The translations under genes were made by a program, and so were the position numbers. This document shows positions 48,309 through 57,080 of a DNA stretch of 64,000 bases, piece by piece (position 1 is the stretch's first letter; each line of letters starts with the position of its first letter). This DNA is from Mesorhizobium sp. B4-1-3 (lineage in GTDB: Bacteria > Pseudomonadota > Alphaproteobacteria > Rhizobiales > Rhizobiaceae), in contig NZ_VFTG01000017.1 in assembly GCF_006439355.1 (NCBI RefSeq), forward strand, positions 1-64,000. The letters run 5' to 3'. A model generated the notes under the pieces. The model did not search any database, was not told where the DNA came from, and saw nothing but the letters and a program-made list of their open reading frames with translations.

Positions 48309-49301
48309 TCACCAGCTTCCCGAAGAGCCGCCGCCGCCGGACGAGCCGCCGCCGCCGGAAAATCCGCCACCGCCGCCGCCCGAGGACCAGCCACCGCCGC
48401 CCGACGACCAGCCTCCGCCCCCGGACGACCAGCCGCCCGAAGAAGAGCGCCGGTTCTGATCGAAAGTCATGCCCAGCCAGCGATAGCGGCCCGGACCGAT
48501 CTTCTGGCCGAAGATCGGCGGCAGGATCGTCATCGCGATGCCGCCGAAGAAGATCAGCGCCCAGATGGTGATGAAGATGGCGAAGAACAGGTCGTCGGAA
48601 TTGAATGGCGCCCGCTCGTTGCGCTTGCCGCGCGCTTCCAGCTCCTCCGGATTGCCCTCAAGCACCATGATCATGTCGTCGACGGCCTTGGTGATGCCGC
48701 CGGAGAAGTCACCGGCGCGGAAGGCCGGCACCATGTCGTTCTCGATGATTAGCTTGGTGTGCAGGTCGGTGAGCGTGCCCTCAAGCCCGTAACCGACCTC
48801 GATGCGCATCTTGCGGTCGTTGGGCGCGACCAGGAGCAGCACGCCGTTGTTTTCCTTGGCCTGGCCGAGCTTCCAGAAGCGGAACAGCCGGTTGGCGTAA
48901 GGCTCGATCTCCTCGCCGCCAAGGCTGGGAATGGTGGCGACGACGATCTGGTCGGAGCCTTTTGTCTCGAAGTCGGCGAGCTTCTGCGTCAGCGCCGCGC
49001 GGCTGCCGGCATCGATGATGCCGGCATTGTCGACGACGCGGCCGGTGAGGGCCGGAAGATCGGCGGCGAGGGCGGCGAGGGGGATGAGGAATAACGAGAA
49101 AAGCAGGCCAAGAAGGGCGGGGTATGGGTTCTGTCGCGCCCCCCTCTGTCCTGCCGGACATCTCCCCCTCTTGGGGGGTGATTGGACGTCACGACGGCCT
49201 TCGCCAATCTTCAGCGTCGAAGAGAGGGCGAGGTTGTCGAAACTGCCAATCTCCCCCCTTGAGGGGGAGATGTCCGGCAGGACAGAGGGGGGTATCAACA
49301 C
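48309..49301 (-). CDS. TPM-domain (YgcG-like) protein with Gly/Ser-rich tail; N terminus disturbed by a repeat
   Basis: The only standard start in frame is a GTG at 49301, giving 330 residues of which about 50 at the N terminus translate the RIME-like repeat at 49139-49292. The authentic part begins near residue 57 with a signal peptide (PYPALLGLLFSLFLIPLAAL), then the TPM domain (about 80-215, with LTGRVVDNAGIID and IEVGYGLEGTLTD), one membrane helix (about 235-255) and a long Gly/Ser/Trp tail ending SGSW. A start codon immediately before the signal peptide is missing, so either the repeat supplies the start or a rare codon is used. Family certain, start not. Confidence 0.85.
   Translation of the reverse strand: MLIPPSVLPDISPSRGEIGSFDNLALSSTLKIGEGRRDVQSPPKRGRCPAGQRGARQNPYPALLGLLFSLFLIPLAALAADLPALTGRVVDNAGIIDAGSRAALTQKLADFETKGSDQIVVATIPSLGGEEIEPYANRLFRFWKLGQAKENNGVLLLVAPNDRKMRIEVGYGLEGTLTDLHTKLIIENDMVPAFRAGDFSGGITKAVDDMIMVLEGNPEELEARGKRNERAPFNSDDLFFAIFITIWALIFFGGIAMTILPPIFGQKIGPGRYRWLGMTFDQNRRSSSGGWSSGGGGWSSGGGGWSSGGGGGGFSGGGGSSGGGGSSGSW
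49139..49292. repeat. RIME-like palindromic repeat (copy 1)
   Basis: The arms CCCCCCTCTGTCCTGCCGGA and TCCGGCAGGACAGAGGGGGG are exact inverted copies at the two ends, with further paired CATCTCCCCCTC and GAGGGGGAGATG inside. The 154-bp element is inserted between lemA and the TPM gene and reaches into the TPM reading frame. Confidence 0.85.
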
Positions 49302-49352
49302 GCCAGCGGTCCGTCTTTTCGCAGAATTACATTCCGACGACCGTCGAGCCGC

Positions 49353-49997
49353 TCACCCGCCCTGCTTCGTGCTCGTGCCGAAATCGACCTTCGGCACCTG
49401 CATCTTGTCCTCCTCGACGGTGAAGTTGGCGAAGGGCTGATTGCCGCGGAACCAGAAGGTCGCCCACAGCACGGATGGGAAGGTCTTCAGCGTCAGATTG
49501 TAGTCCCTGACCGCCTGGATGTAGTCGCGCCGCGCGACAGCGATACGGTTCTCGGTGCCTTCGAGCTGCGCCTGCAGCGCGAGGAAATTCTGGTTGGCCT
49601 TGAGGTCGGGATAGGCTTCCGACACGGCGATCAGCCGCGACAGCGCGCTGGTCAGGCCGGCCTGGGCATCCTGGAACTTCTTCAGCGCTTCGGGATCCTT
49701 CAGCGTGTCCGGCGTCACCGTGATCTGCGTCGCCTTGGCGCGCGCCTGGACGACCGCGTCGAGCGTATCCTTTTCATGCGAGGCATAGCCCTTCACCGTC
49801 TCGACCAGGTTCGGGATCAGGTCGGAACGACGCTGATACTGGTTGAGCACCTCGCTCCAGGCCGCATGCGCGTTCTCTTCCGCGGTCGGAATGGTGTTGT
49901 AGCCGCAGCCGGCAAGCAGCGGCAGCACGAAAGCCATCATCAGGAAGGCGGGCAGGCTGCGGAAGGGGGAGGGTAGTGAGAGGCGCTCGGTAGTCAT
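49353..49997 (-). CDS. lemA: LemA family protein
   Basis: 214 residues from an ATG at 49997 (GAGGGACC upstream). A signal/anchor segment ends in a lipobox-like LLAGCGYNTI, suggesting a lipoprotein, followed by the helical LemA domain with IPTAEENAHAAWSEVLNQYQ, RRSDLIPNLVETVKGYASHE and ARRDYIQAVRDYN. LemA proteins are helical-bundle envelope proteins of unclear function, often encoded with TPM genes, as here. A RIME-like repeat separates it from the TPM gene. Confidence 0.93.
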   Translation of the reverse strand: MTTERLSLPSPFRSLPAFLMMAFVLPLLAGCGYNTIPTAEENAHAAWSEVLNQYQRRSDLIPNLVETVKGYASHEKDTLDAVVQARAKATQITVTPDTLKDPEALKKFQDAQAGLTSALSRLIAVSEAYPDLKANQNFLALQAQLEGTENRIAVARRDYIQAVRDYNLTLKTFPSVLWATFWFRGNQPFANFTVEEDKMQVPKVDFGTSTKQGG

Positions 49998-50147
49998 GAT
50001 TGGTCCCTCGACAGAAGTTGCATCCGAAGCATTACCACAATCCACGCGTAAGAAAATGTCCGGCCGATGACGTCAATCGGCTCGGGCGCGGGCCACTGTG
50101 AATAGTCGATCAAACAAGCTAAGCTGCGGGCAAGAAAGGCAATTGCC

Positions 50148-50399
50148 ATGGCCGAGCGCCGGGACGACGAGACCGAATCGCGCCGCATCCTCGAACGCGT
50201 GGCGCGCGAGACGGCGCCGGGCGGCGCGTCGTTCATAACCCGCAAGGCGAAGGAGGCGCGCGACCATGTCACCGCCGCCGACGCCAACCGCGGCGATCCT
50301 ATCGAATATTGGGGAACCCGCATTGGCCGAACGCTCGGCTTCGTCATTGCCATTGGGCTATTGGTCTGGCTGGTGTATGCCGCCACGCGTGGCGGTTAG
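50148..50399 (+). CDS. Small membrane protein of unknown function
   Basis: 83 residues: an Arg/Glu-rich soluble N-terminal part (about 1-55) and one C-terminal membrane helix (about 61-80, TLGFVIAIGLLVWLVYAA). No family is recognised. It is 12 bp before pdxY and probably in the same transcript. Charge pattern suggests a tail-anchored protein with the N terminus in the cytoplasm. Confidence 0.7.
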   Translation: MAERRDDETESRRILERVARETAPGGASFITRKAKEARDHVTAADANRGDPIEYWGTRIGRTLGFVIAIGLLVWLVYAATRGG

Positions 50400-50411
50400 G
50401 AATCAACCCGC

Positions 50412-51296
50412 ATGAGTGCAGAAAAACCCGACGCGCCGCGCGCGGTCATCGTCATCTCCAGCCATGTCGCCCGCGGCTCCGTCGGCAACCGCGCGGCGGT
50501 GTTCGCGCTGGAGACGCTGGGCTTCCCGGTCTGGGCGGTGCCCACCGTCATCCTGCCCTGGCACCCTGGCCACAGCCGCGCAACCCGCATCGTGCCGCCG
50601 CTCGACCAATTCAAGGCGATGATGGCCGATCTCGAGCGGGCGCCCTGGCTGGGCGAGGTGCGGGCCGTGCTGTCGGGCTATCTCGGCGAGGCGGGCCAGG
50701 CCGAAGCGGTCGCCTCGCTGGTCGCCGCCGTCAAGGAAAAGACGCCGAACGCGCTTTACGTCTGCGACCCGGTGATGGGCGATTCCGGCGGGCTCTATGT
50801 GCCCGAGCCGACGGCAGCCGCCATGCGCGACAAATTGATGCCGATTGCGGATATCGCGACGCCCAACCGCTATGAACTGGCATGGATGGCGGGTGCGCCG
50901 CTCCCCGACATCAAGGCGGTGACGGCGGCCGCGCTTCATGCCGGACCTTCGACCATGCTGGTGACCTCGGCGCCCGCGATGATGGCGGGCGGCATCGGCA
51001 ATTTCCTGCTCGACGGCAGCCAGGCGCTGCTTGCCGAGCACCGCGTGATCGAGAGGCCGCCGAACGGGCTGGGCGACCTGACCGCCGCGGTCTATCTGGC
51101 GCGCGTTCTTTCCGGCCAGGCGCCGGTCAAGGCGCTGCAATCGACGACCGCGGCCGTCTACGAGATACTCGCCCGCACAGCCAAGCGCGGCGGCGACGAG
51201 CTGCAGCTCGAAACCGACGCGCAGAGCCTGTCGCACCCGATGGCCATGGTGCAACTACGCCATCTGCTGCATCCCGGGCGGGACAAGCGGGCGTGA
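50412..51296 (+). CDS. pdxY: Pyridoxal kinase PdxY
   Basis: 294 residues of the ribokinase-like fold. HVARGSVGNRAAVFALETLG is the N-terminal PdxY/PdxK signature, YVCDPVMGDSGGLYV the metal and substrate segment, and RPPNGLGDLTAAVYLA the anion hole with the catalytic Asp. It phosphorylates pyridoxal to pyridoxal 5-phosphate in the salvage of vitamin B6. Its stop overlaps the GTG start of the DUF429 gene (GTGA). Confidence 0.93.
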   Translation: MSAEKPDAPRAVIVISSHVARGSVGNRAAVFALETLGFPVWAVPTVILPWHPGHSRATRIVPPLDQFKAMMADLERAPWLGEVRAVLSGYLGEAGQAEAVASLVAAVKEKTPNALYVCDPVMGDSGGLYVPEPTAAAMRDKLMPIADIATPNRYELAWMAGAPLPDIKAVTAAALHAGPSTMLVTSAPAMMAGGIGNFLLDGSQALLAEHRVIERPPNGLGDLTAAVYLARVLSGQAPVKALQSTTAAVYEILARTAKRGGDELQLETDAQSLSHPMAMVQLRHLLHPGRDKRA

Positions 51297-52045
51297 AGCT
51301 CGCAGGCGTCGACGGCTGCAGGTCCGGCTGGATCGCCGTCCATCGCGAAGCGGACGCCGCGCCATCGCTTTCGGCTTTTCCGAGCTTCCAGGCGTTGCTC
51401 GACGCGTTGCCCGACGCAACGATCGCCGTCGACATGCCGATCGGCCTGCCGGAGTTTTCGACCAAGGGTGGCCGCGGGCCGGAAGCGCTGGTGCGGCCGC
51501 TGCTCGGAGCGCGGCAGTCGAGCGTGTTCGCCATCCCCTCGCGCGCCGCGCTTTATGCGGACACCAGCGATTTCACCACCATAGAGGCCTGGTATGCGGC
51601 GCACCGGCGGGCGAGCGCGGTGGCGATGGAGACCTCCGACCCGCCGCGCGGCGTTTCCATCCAGGCCTTCGGCATTTTTTCGAAGATCCGTGAGATCGAT
51701 CAGCTGTTGATCGCGCGGCCCGAACTGCGTGCGCGCGTCTTTGAATCGCATCCGGAAGTGGCGTTCTGCCGACTGAACGGCGGCGCGGCGATGGCGTTGC
51801 CGAAGAAGATCAAGGGCGCGGTCAACCCGGCCGGCATGGAGGAGCGCAAGGCGCTGCTTGGCCGGCATGGCTACGAGAAGCGCTTTCTCGATCAGGCGCC
51901 GCCGCGGGGTGCGGCGAGCGACGACTTCCTCGACGCGGCGGCGATGATGCTGATTGCCAATCGTGTCGCCAGCGGCGCGGCGCGGCCTTCGCCCGATCCG
52001 CCGCTGCTGGACCGTTTCGGCATTCCCGTCGCCATCTGGGCTTGA
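51293..52045 (+). CDS. DUF429 family predicted nuclease
   Basis: 250 residues from a GTG that overlaps the pdxY stop. GVDGCRSGWIAVH at the start, VDMPIGLPE, and the C-terminal DDFLDAAAMMLIA are the DUF429 signature; the early and later Asp residues resemble an RNase H-like active site, hence the predicted-nuclease label. Function not tested. Coupling to pdxY is probably of no pathway meaning. Confidence 0.87.
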   Translation: MKLAGVDGCRSGWIAVHREADAAPSLSAFPSFQALLDALPDATIAVDMPIGLPEFSTKGGRGPEALVRPLLGARQSSVFAIPSRAALYADTSDFTTIEAWYAAHRRASAVAMETSDPPRGVSIQAFGIFSKIREIDQLLIARPELRARVFESHPEVAFCRLNGGAAMALPKKIKGAVNPAGMEERKALLGRHGYEKRFLDQAPPRGAASDDFLDAAAMMLIANRVASGAARPSPDPPLLDRFGIPVAIWA

Positions 52046-52191
52046 CGCGAACCATCGGTTTTTGGCGCCTGATGCATCGCTTTGTCGCCAGCGCCGACAA
52101 TTCTGCATTGCTCACGCCGGGCTTTTGCCGCTACAGGCATTCCGACCGCCACGACCTTGCCGCCTCAAATCCGGAAAGGCTTCAGCCGCCC

Positions 52192-52833
52192 ATGCCGCAT
52201 CTGCCCGAGCATCTGATCACCGGCTACCGCAACTTCATGAGTGGCCGCTACCCGGCCGAGAGCGGGCGTTACCGCTCGCTGGCGCGCGAGGGCCAGGCGC
52301 CCGAGACGATGATCGTCGCCTGCTGCGATTCGCGCTCGGCGCCGGAAGCGATCTTCGATGCCGGTCCCGGCGAGCTCTTCGTGCTGCGCAATGTTGCCAA
52401 TCTGGTGCCGCCCTATGAGCCGGACGGCGAGTATCACTCGACATCGGCGGCGCTCGAATTCGCCGTGCAGAGCCTGAAGGTCAAGAACATCGTGGTGATG
52501 GGCCACGGCCGCTGCGGCGGCATCCGCGCCGCGCTCGACGCCAATTCGGCGCCGCTGTCGCCTGGCGACTTCATCGGCAAATGGATGAGCCTGATCGCGC
52601 CGGCCGCCGAGACCGTGGCCTCCAGTACGATGATGACGGCGACCGAGCGTCAGACGGCGCTGGAGCGTATTTCCGTCCGCTATTCGATCGCCAATCTCAG
52701 GACCTTTCCCTGCGTCTCGATCCTCGAAGGCAAGGGCAAGCTCTCGCTCTACGGCGCATGGTTCGACATCTCGACAGGGGAGCTGTGGGTGATGAACAAG
52801 GAAACCGGCGATTTCGAGCGGCCCGAGCTGTAA
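52192..52833 (+). CDS. Beta-class carbonic anhydrase
   Basis: 213 residues from the ATG at 52192 (GGAAAGG upstream). The zinc ligands are Cys44 (CCDSR motif, with Asp46/Arg48), His105 and Cys108 (GHGRCGG), all in place, so it should interconvert CO2 and bicarbonate. LFVLRNVANLVPPY and SALEFAVQSLKVKNIVVMGH (here AALEFAVQ) are family-typical. It follows the DUF429 gene by 146 bp. Cytoplasmic, no signal peptide. Confidence 0.95.
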   Translation: MPHLPEHLITGYRNFMSGRYPAESGRYRSLAREGQAPETMIVACCDSRSAPEAIFDAGPGELFVLRNVANLVPPYEPDGEYHSTSAALEFAVQSLKVKNIVVMGHGRCGGIRAALDANSAPLSPGDFIGKWMSLIAPAAETVASSTMMTATERQTALERISVRYSIANLRTFPCVSILEGKGKLSLYGAWFDISTGELWVMNKETGDFERPEL

Positions 52834-52843
52834 GGGAGGGGTG

Positions 52844-53260
52844 ATGCGGCGGATCAGCTGGAGGATCATTCTGGCGGCGACGCTGCTCATGTCCTCGCTC
52901 GTCCGCGCCAGCGCGGATGACGGTGCCGTCATCGACCGCTGGTATTCGGCGCTGCTGGTCGCCGACCGCACCGAATTGTCCGAGCTGCTTTCCGACGACG
53001 TGCGCATGAAGCTCGACGACATCGGCGTCGTCCAGAGCAAGCAAGATTTCATCGCCTCGATCGACGAATGGCGGGGCGCGGTCGCGGGTGCTGCGATCCG
53101 CCACCGCGTCGAAAAAAGCGAGAATGGCGAGACCACCGTGCTCGCCTGCTATGATTTTCCCAGCAACGACACGCTGATTCGCGAGACCTTCACCGTCGCC
53201 GGCGGACGCATCGTCGCCAGCACGCAGACGGCGGTGGCGCAGGATTGCAGCGCCTATTAA
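52844..53260 (+). CDS. Secreted NTF2/SnoaL-like protein
   Basis: 138 residues with AAGGGAGGGG before the ATG. A Sec-type signal peptide (about 1-24, IILAATLLMSSLVRASA) precedes a small cone-shaped NTF2-like fold: VIDRWYSALLVADRTELSELL and VVQSKQDFIASIDEW are the typical first helices, then a beta-sheet ending in a Cys. A disulfide between the two Cys residues near the C terminus is possible. Substrate unknown; it is 10 bp after the carbonic anhydrase gene and may be co-transcribed. Confidence 0.82.
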   Translation: MRRISWRIILAATLLMSSLVRASADDGAVIDRWYSALLVADRTELSELLSDDVRMKLDDIGVVQSKQDFIASIDEWRGAVAGAAIRHRVEKSENGETTVLACYDFPSNDTLIRETFTVAGGRIVASTQTAVAQDCSAY

Positions 53261-53347
53261 GGCGAAGCCCGAGTTGCGCTATACGCGGCACCGCCCTACA
53301 TCGGGAACTGCCCTCCGCCTATCGAAACTCCCCGATTGGATCTGTCC

Positions 53348-55396
53348 ATGTCAAAAACCGTCGACCTCGCCGCTCATCCGCTGACCGTTTGGCAAGGGCC
53401 GCTCGGCCTGCCGGATTTCTCGCGGATCGGCGACAATGACTTCGGGCCGGTCTTCGACGCGGCGCTTGCGGCGCATCAGGCCGAGATCGACGCGATCGCC
53501 GGCAACGGCGAGACGCCGACCATCGACAACACGCTGGCAGCGCTCGAGCTCGCGGGTGAGGCGCTCGACCGTGTCTCGTCGATCTTCTGGTGCCGCGCCG
53601 GCGCTCACACCAACGACACGATCCAGGCGATGGAGCGCGAGGTTTCGCCGAAGATGTCCAGGCATTTCTCGGCGATCTCGATGAACGAAAAACTGTTTGC
53701 CCGCATCGACGATCTCTATCAGCGGCGCGACAGCCTCAAGCTTGATGCCGAGACGCTGCGTGTCCTGGAAAAGACCTGGAAGGGCTTTGTCCGCTCGGGC
53801 GCCAAGCTCGATGCCGACGGCAAGAAGCGGCTCGCGGCGATCAACGAGGAACTCTCCTCGCTCGGCACCAAATTCGGCCAGAATGTGCTGGCCGACGAGC
53901 GCGACTGGGCGCTGTTCCTCGACGAGGCCGACCTTGCCGGCCTGCCGGATTTCTTGAAGAGCGCCATGGCGGAAGCGGCCGAGATGCGCGGCCAGAAGGG
54001 CCGCTACGCGGTGACGCTGTCGCGCTCGATCTACGAGCCGTTCTCGACCTTTTCCGAGCGCCGCGACCTGCGCGAGATCGCGTTCAAAGCCTTCATCATG
54101 CGCGGCCAGAATGGCGGCGCCTCCGACAACACCGACGTCGTGCGCGACATGCTGAAGCTGCGCGCCGAGAAGGCGAAGCTGCTTGGTTACGGCTCCTTCG
54201 CGGCGCTGAAGCTGGACGACACGATGGCGAAGACGCCGAAGGCCGTGCACGAGCTGCTCGATCCTGTGTGGGAGAAGGCCCTGGAAAAAGCGGCCGCCGA
54301 CCAGAAGGAGCTGGAGCGGCTGGCGGCGGAAGCCGGCAGCAACGAGAAGTTCGCGGCCTGGGACTGGCGCTTCTACCAGGAGAAGCTGCGCGCCGAGAAA
54401 TTCGCCTTCGACGAGGCGGAGCTGAAGCCGTACCTGCAGCTCGAACGCGTCATCGAGGCCTGCTTCGATGTCGCGACGAAACTCTTCGGCATCAGTTTCG
54501 AGGAGAAGAACGGCATCGCGGTTTGGCATCCAGACGCCCGCGTGTTCGTGGTGAAGAATGCCGACGGCAGCGAGCGCGGCCTGTTCCTGGCTGATTATTT
54601 CGCGCGGCCGTCAAAGCGCTCGGGCGCCTGGATGAGCGCGCTGAAGTCCGGCTACAAGCTCGGCCACGGTTCGAAGCCGGTGATCTACAATATCATGAAC
54701 TTCGCCAAGCCGCCGGCCGGCGAGGCGGCGCTTCTGTCGGTCGACGAGGCGAAGACCCTGTTCCACGAGTTCGGTCATGCGCTGCACGGTATGCTGACCG
54801 ACGTGACCTGGCCGTCGGTTTCTGGCACCTCCGTCAGCCGCGACTTCGTCGAGCTGCCCTCGCAGCTTTACGAGCATTGGCTGACGGTGCCGGCGGTGTT
54901 GGAAAAGCACGCGCTGCATGTCAAGACCGGCAAGCCGATGCCGAAGGACCTGCTGGAAAAAATGCTCGCCGCCCGCACCTTCGGCGCCGGCTTCGCCACG
55001 GTCGAGTTCACCGCTTCGGCGCTGATCGACATGGCGTACCATGCAAGGGCAGATGCACCAGCCGAGCCGCTTCGGTTTGAGGCCGAGACGCTGGAAAGAC
55101 TGCATATGCCCGACACGATCGCGATGCGCCACCGGACCCCGCATTTCGGCCATGTCTTCGCCGGCGACGGTTATTCAGCCGGCTATTATTCCTACATGTG
55201 GTCGGAAGTGCTCGACGCCGACGCGTTCTCGGCTTTCGAGGAAACCGGCGATGCCTTCAATCCGGAGCTCGCCGAGCGGCTGCGCAAGAACATCTATGCC
55301 GCGGGTGGCTCGAAGGATCCGGAGGAGCTTTATACGGCGTTCCGCGGCAAGATGCCGTCGCCCGAGGCGATGATGGTGAAGCGCGGGCTGGTGTGA
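53348..55396 (+). CDS. M3-family oligopeptidase (peptidyl-dipeptidase Dcp-like)
   Basis: 682 residues from the ATG at 53348. The zinc motif HEFGH occupies residues 473-477 (LFHEFGHALHGML), with the third ligand Glu in a downstream helix (SRDFVELPSQLYEHW). The long helical N-terminal part and the C-terminal IPHFGHVFAGDGYSAGYYSY-like segment (HFGHVFAGDGYSAGYYSYMW, split) match thimet-type enzymes. It degrades short peptides in the cytoplasm. A RIME-like repeat begins right after the stop codon. Confidence 0.93.
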   Translation: MSKTVDLAAHPLTVWQGPLGLPDFSRIGDNDFGPVFDAALAAHQAEIDAIAGNGETPTIDNTLAALELAGEALDRVSSIFWCRAGAHTNDTIQAMEREVSPKMSRHFSAISMNEKLFARIDDLYQRRDSLKLDAETLRVLEKTWKGFVRSGAKLDADGKKRLAAINEELSSLGTKFGQNVLADERDWALFLDEADLAGLPDFLKSAMAEAAEMRGQKGRYAVTLSRSIYEPFSTFSERRDLREIAFKAFIMRGQNGGASDNTDVVRDMLKLRAEKAKLLGYGSFAALKLDDTMAKTPKAVHELLDPVWEKALEKAAADQKELERLAAEAGSNEKFAAWDWRFYQEKLRAEKFAFDEAELKPYLQLERVIEACFDVATKLFGISFEEKNGIAVWHPDARVFVVKNADGSERGLFLADYFARPSKRSGAWMSALKSGYKLGHGSKPVIYNIMNFAKPPAGEAALLSVDEAKTLFHEFGHALHGMLTDVTWPSVSGTSVSRDFVELPSQLYEHWLTVPAVLEKHALHVKTGKPMPKDLLEKMLAARTFGAGFATVEFTASALIDMAYHARADAPAEPLRFEAETLERLHMPDTIAMRHRTPHFGHVFAGDGYSAGYYSYMWSEVLDADAFSAFEETGDAFNPELAERLRKNIYAAGGSKDPEELYTAFRGKMPSPEAMMVKRGLV

Positions 55397-55585
55397 TTGG
55401 CTATCTCCCCCCTTGTGGGGGAGATGGCCGGCAGGCCAGAGGGGGGCGCTGTCCCGCCGACGTTTCAGTCCATCATAGTGGCCGCCGGCCTTCGTTTCGT
55501 TCGCTGCCCAAGCTAAGCGAGGTCGCGATCCTTCGCGCCCCCCTCTGCCCTGCCGGGCATCTCCCCCACAAGGGGGGAGATTGGC
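55397..55585. repeat. RIME-like palindromic repeat (copy 2)
   Basis: Inverted arms ATCTCCCCCCTTGTGGGGGA and TCCCCCACAAGGGGGGAGAT, exact complements, bound a 189-bp element. Sub-arms GGCAGGCCAGAGGGGGGCGC and GCGCCCCCCTCTGCCCTGCC pair with few differences. It lies between convergent M3 and MlrC genes and overlaps the MlrC 3-prime end. Confidence 0.86.
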
Positions 55586-57057
55586 TGTTTCCACGGGTCC
55601 GCTACCCTCGGCCATATCGGCCGGTTGAGCTTCCTGTAATCTGTCACCGCCGGATTGCTCGGATAGGAACTCGGCGCCGCGACATAGATGATCTCGGCGG
55701 CGATCGGCGCGAAGCCGGCGTAGAAATGGTTCGTCGACTTGATCAGCAGGATGTCCTTTGTCATCGGATCAATGCCGATGTTGGAAAAGACGTCCGGCTC
55801 GAACGTCTGGGTGCGGTTGGTGTTCAAGATGACGTCGACCTCGGTGCCTTGGATGCGCACCACCGCCGACGGCCCCAACGTCACCCGGCTCGGGCCAAAG
55901 CTTTGCCAGCCTTCGTTGGTCGTCTTCAGCACCGTGACGCGCGCATCGATCGGCTCGCCGGCCTGGGGCCCGGCCTTGCCGCCGAAGCGCAGGTCGATGA
56001 CCGCGCCTTCGCCGGCGGCGTGGCAGAAGGTCACCGCGATCGGATCCCAGATCGTCGCCACGCCGACCTTGGTCACGCCACGCGAAAGCAGCTCGCGCAG
56101 CACGATGGTGCCGTCGCCTGGCACGCCGCCGCCGGGATTGTCCCAGATATCGGCGATCACGACCGGCTTGTCCTTGCGCTCCGCGCACACGGTCAGCGCC
56201 CGATCGATGCCGGCCGAGGCGGAAAGCATGGTCATCGCCGTCTGTTCGCGCAGCGCATAGAGCTCGCGGCCCAGTGTTTCGGCGAGCTTGTCGCCTTTGA
56301 CCTTGTCGTTGTCGGTGACGACCAGGATGCGCGTGCCCATCTCCGGCACGTCGGCGGCCATGAAGCCGTGGATGACCGAGACCGACAGGACGCCGTCCTC
56401 GCCGTGCAGCGCCTTGATCTTGTCGACGAAGGAGCGCATCGGCTCGCGGCTGGTCGGCAGCACCTGGATCATGCGGCAGTCGAAGGTGGAGATGACAGGC
56501 TTGATCTCGCCGCGCGCCGCGGCGAGGCCGAGCTCGACCACATGCTCGCCGCGCTCGTAGAAATCGGTGTGCGGGAATTCGAGGAAATAGGCCATGACAT
56601 CGCAGGCCGCGACGCGCTTCGGCGTCAGGTGGCTGTGCGGATCGAATTCGGAGGCGATCACGACATTCGGCCCGACCATGGCGCGCACGCGCTCCAGCAG
56701 ATCGCCCTCGCAGTCGTCATAGCCCTGCGCCACCATGGCGCCATGCAGGCCAAGGATGACGGCATCGACCGGCAGCGCTTCGCTTAGCTGGCCAAGGATT
56801 TCGTCGCGCAGCGCTTCATAGGTCTGGCGCTGCACCATGCCGCCGGGCTCTGCCCAGGTGGCGGTGCCTTCGATGACCGTTAACCCTTCCTTTGCGGCAC
56901 GCTTGCGCAGCGCCACGATCGGCGAGGAACACAGCGTCGGCGTCTCCGGATGTTTTCCGGGGCCGGCGTAGAAGGCCATCTCGAACGAGGCCCGGTCGGT
57001 CGGCACCGGCGAGAAGGTGTTGGTTTCCGTCGCCAGCGAGGCGGTGAAGATGCGCAT
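55513..57057 (-). CDS. MlrC/M81-family metallopeptidase; C terminus repeat-derived
   Basis: 514 residues. The N-terminal domain starts FTASLATETNTFSPVPTD and contains the metal motif SEFDPHSHLTPKR (Asp-His-x-His) and FPHTDFYERG; the C-terminal MlrC domain begins near DIWDNPGGGVPGDGT. The prototype MlrC cleaves linearised microcystin peptides, but most homologues are encoded with transporters and act on unknown peptides or amides. The last 24 residues, including SPLVGEMPGRAEGG, are translated from the RIME-like repeat, so the original C terminus was truncated and extended. It follows two permease genes in the same operon. Confidence 0.9.
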   Translation of the reverse strand: MRIFTASLATETNTFSPVPTDRASFEMAFYAGPGKHPETPTLCSSPIVALRKRAAKEGLTVIEGTATWAEPGGMVQRQTYEALRDEILGQLSEALPVDAVILGLHGAMVAQGYDDCEGDLLERVRAMVGPNVVIASEFDPHSHLTPKRVAACDVMAYFLEFPHTDFYERGEHVVELGLAAARGEIKPVISTFDCRMIQVLPTSREPMRSFVDKIKALHGEDGVLSVSVIHGFMAADVPEMGTRILVVTDNDKVKGDKLAETLGRELYALREQTAMTMLSASAGIDRALTVCAERKDKPVVIADIWDNPGGGVPGDGTIVLRELLSRGVTKVGVATIWDPIAVTFCHAAGEGAVIDLRFGGKAGPQAGEPIDARVTVLKTTNEGWQSFGPSRVTLGPSAVVRIQGTEVDVILNTNRTQTFEPDVFSNIGIDPMTKDILLIKSTNHFYAGFAPIAAEIIYVAAPSSYPSNPAVTDYRKLNRPIWPRVADPWKQPISPLVGEMPGRAEGGAKDRDLA

Positions 57058-57080
57058 GAACGCTCCGTAAGGTGGTGCAG

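Noticed and set aside
49139..49292. Palindromic repeat read as an insertion sequence or CRISPR unit
   Set aside because: No transposase, no regular array and no spacers; size, palindromic arms and intergenic position fit RIME-type repeats.
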